Positions 6,300 to 7,236 of a stretch of 7,236 bases of DNA are shown here, in pieces. How positions within the stretch are numbered: the first letter of the stretch is position 1; the number at the start of each line of letters is the position of its first letter. The stretch is from positions 1-7,236 of the forward strand of contig JAPYWM010000060.1 in NCBI GenBank assembly GCA_028276345.1. The letters are read 5' to 3'. Under the pieces are notes generated by a model. That model had not been told where the DNA came from. It made no database searches and worked only from the letters and a program-made list of their open reading frames with translations. The position numbers were made by a program, and so were the translations under genes. The stretch comes from Sphingobacterium sp. GTDB taxonomy: Bacteria; Bacteroidota; Bacteroidia; SpSt-205.

Positions 6300-7052
6300 A
6301 TGAGCGAACTGCGCATCGAAAACATCCGAAAGCGCTTCGGTCATCAGGAAGTGCTCAAAGACATCTCTTTCACCTTCGAACCCGCCCGCGTGAACATGAT
6401 CATCGGCCCCAGCGGCTGCGGCAAAACCGTCCTCCTCAAATGCATGGTCGGCCTCATTAAGCCTGACGCCGGCGAGGTCTACTACGGCTCCACGAACTTC
6501 TACAAAGCTAAACCCGAAGAGAGACAAGAACTGCTCAAAAATCTCGGTATGCTCTTCCAATCCTCAGCGCTTTTCGACTCCATGACCGTGGGTGAAAACG
6601 TCGCTTTCCCCATGCGGATATTCACAAAAAGTTCCGAAAATGAGATCCGGGACCGCGTGGCCTATTGTCTGGAACGGGTGGGCCTTCAAGGGGTAGAAGC
6701 CAAGTATCCAGCTCAGCTTTCTGGCGGGATGAAACGCCGCGTGGGCCTCGCTCGCGCCATCGTCCTCAATCCTAAGTACCTCTTCTGCGATGAGCCCAAC
6801 TCCGGCCTGGACCCCCTCACCGCTCGCCGTATAGACGAACTGATTCAACAGCTTACCGAAGACTTTCACACCACCACCATCGTGGTCACCCATGATATGC
6901 GCAGTGTCCAAATCCTGGGCGATAGGATACTCTTTCTGTACGATGGAGAGCCTGTCTGGAAAGGTACCCGCCAGCAGCTGGAAGAAACATCTCCGGAAGA
7001 GTTCCCCCCACAGCTCCGGGCTTTTTTGCAAGCCTCTGGGCTTTATGTATAA
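6300..7052 (+). CDS. mlaF: MlaF-type ABC transporter ATPase (lipid transport)
   Basis: This nucleotide-binding subunit should power the adjacent MlaE permease on the cytoplasmic face of the inner membrane. In its 250 aa are Walker A GPSGCGKT (36-43), Q-loop Q87, signature LSGGM (140-144, continuing KRRV as in MlaF proteins), Walker B YLFCDEP with catalytic E165, D-loop SGLD (168-171) and H-loop H198. The text DEPNSGLDP, with Asn where many ABC ATPases have Thr, is the form I associate with Bacteroidota MlaF homologues. The N-terminus is the normal one for the family. The ATG directly follows the mlaE TAA (TAAATG). The usual third partner, an MCE-domain protein (MlaD), is not identifiable in the remaining bases. 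Confidence 0.94.
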   Translation: MSELRIENIRKRFGHQEVLKDISFTFEPARVNMIIGPSGCGKTVLLKCMVGLIKPDAGEVYYGSTNFYKAKPEERQELLKNLGMLFQSSALFDSMTVGENVAFPMRIFTKSSENEIRDRVAYCLERVGLQGVEAKYPAQLSGGMKRRVGLARAIVLNPKYLFCDEPNSGLDPLTARRIDELIQQLTEDFHTTTIVVTHDMRSVQILGDRILFLYDGEPVWKGTRQQLEETSPEEFPPQLRAFLQASGLYV

Positions 7053-7236
7053 TCTTCTCCCTTACCGCGGACTTTCCTCTACTGGCAAAAGGGGCTTTTC
7101 TCTCGCCGGACCGCTTTTTTTAGCAGGAGCCGCCTGGCTGTCCCTTTGACCGGGGGACACTGGTGAAAGGGGACCACGTATCCCGGATTTGGAAGGTTTC
7201 TGGGCTTTTTGGGAGGCGGGCTGCCAGCGAAAGGTA
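7053..7236 (+). other. Right edge after mlaF, no identifiable gene
   Basis: A 34-codon frame starts with ATG at 7045, inside the mlaF end, and stops with TGA at 7147-7149. It has a hydrophobic patch near its C-terminus (LAGPLFLAGAAWLSL) but no other sign of being a gene. After it, two plus-strand frames stay open to the window edge: one directly behind that TGA, and one with a possible GTG start near 7161. Neither resembles the N-terminus of an MCE/MlaD protein, with its short N-terminal membrane helix. No terminator-like hairpin or TAnnTTTG box is seen. Confidence 0.4.

Noticed and set aside
6564..7031. Long minus-strand open frame (155 codons) inside mlaF.
   Set aside because: Fully antisense to mlaF with no recognisable domain.
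7068..7079. Minus-strand match GAGGAAAGTCCG, identical to the conserved P4 strand of bacterial RNase P RNA.
   Set aside because: What would follow it on the minus strand is the antisense of mlaF, without the expected downstream RNase P helices, so the 12-base match is taken as chance.
7045..7149. 34-codon frame with a hydrophobic patch overlapping the mlaF end.
   Set aside because: Too short, no start signal and no family resemblance; kept only as a remark in the right-edge entry.

Overview
The window looks like chromosomal DNA from a GC-rich member of the Bacteroidota or a close relative. Three things point there. Two operon-leading genes have a perfect TAnnTTTG box (the Bacteroidota -7 promoter element) ending three bases before the ATG. 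No start codon has a convincing Shine-Dalgarno sequence. The MlaF-type ATPase has the Bacteroidota-style DEPNSGLD motif. No species can be named from the sequence alone. I see no phage, insertion sequence, CRISPR array, tRNA or rRNA.

Layout. Bases 1-147 hold no gene but contain a perfect 15-bp GC-rich hairpin (40-72). On the minus strand, a small secreted, probably outer-membrane, protein of unknown function (1379-1921) is followed by an Nramp-type Mn/Fe transporter, mntH (148-1338). From a 53-base divergent intergenic region, a plus-strand run goes to the right edge: dTDP-glucose 4,6-dehydratase (1975-3024), two tandem single-domain response regulators (3109-3501 and 3501-3899), a soluble GAF-type histidine kinase (3896-5575), an MlaE-type permease (5547-6299) and an MlaF-type ATPase (6300-7052). 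The last 184 bases have no clear gene.

How the genes fit together. From 3109 to 7052 the five genes overlap or abut (TGATG, ATGA, a 29-base overlap, then TAAATG), so they are almost certainly one transcript. This places a complete cytoplasmic phosphorelay beside the membrane core of a phospholipid/MCE-type ABC transporter. Neither response regulator has an output domain, so signalling is probably by protein-protein contact. The sugar-nucleotide gene ahead of them may share the transcript, because no strong terminator lies in the 84-base gap. A link between envelope lipid transport, surface polysaccharide and this two-component set is inference from gene order only.

I found no clearly new biological system. 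The points most worth following are the kinase-transporter operon, the roughly 100-residue insert inside the kinase dimerisation domain, the paired stand-alone receivers and the apparently leaderless promoters.
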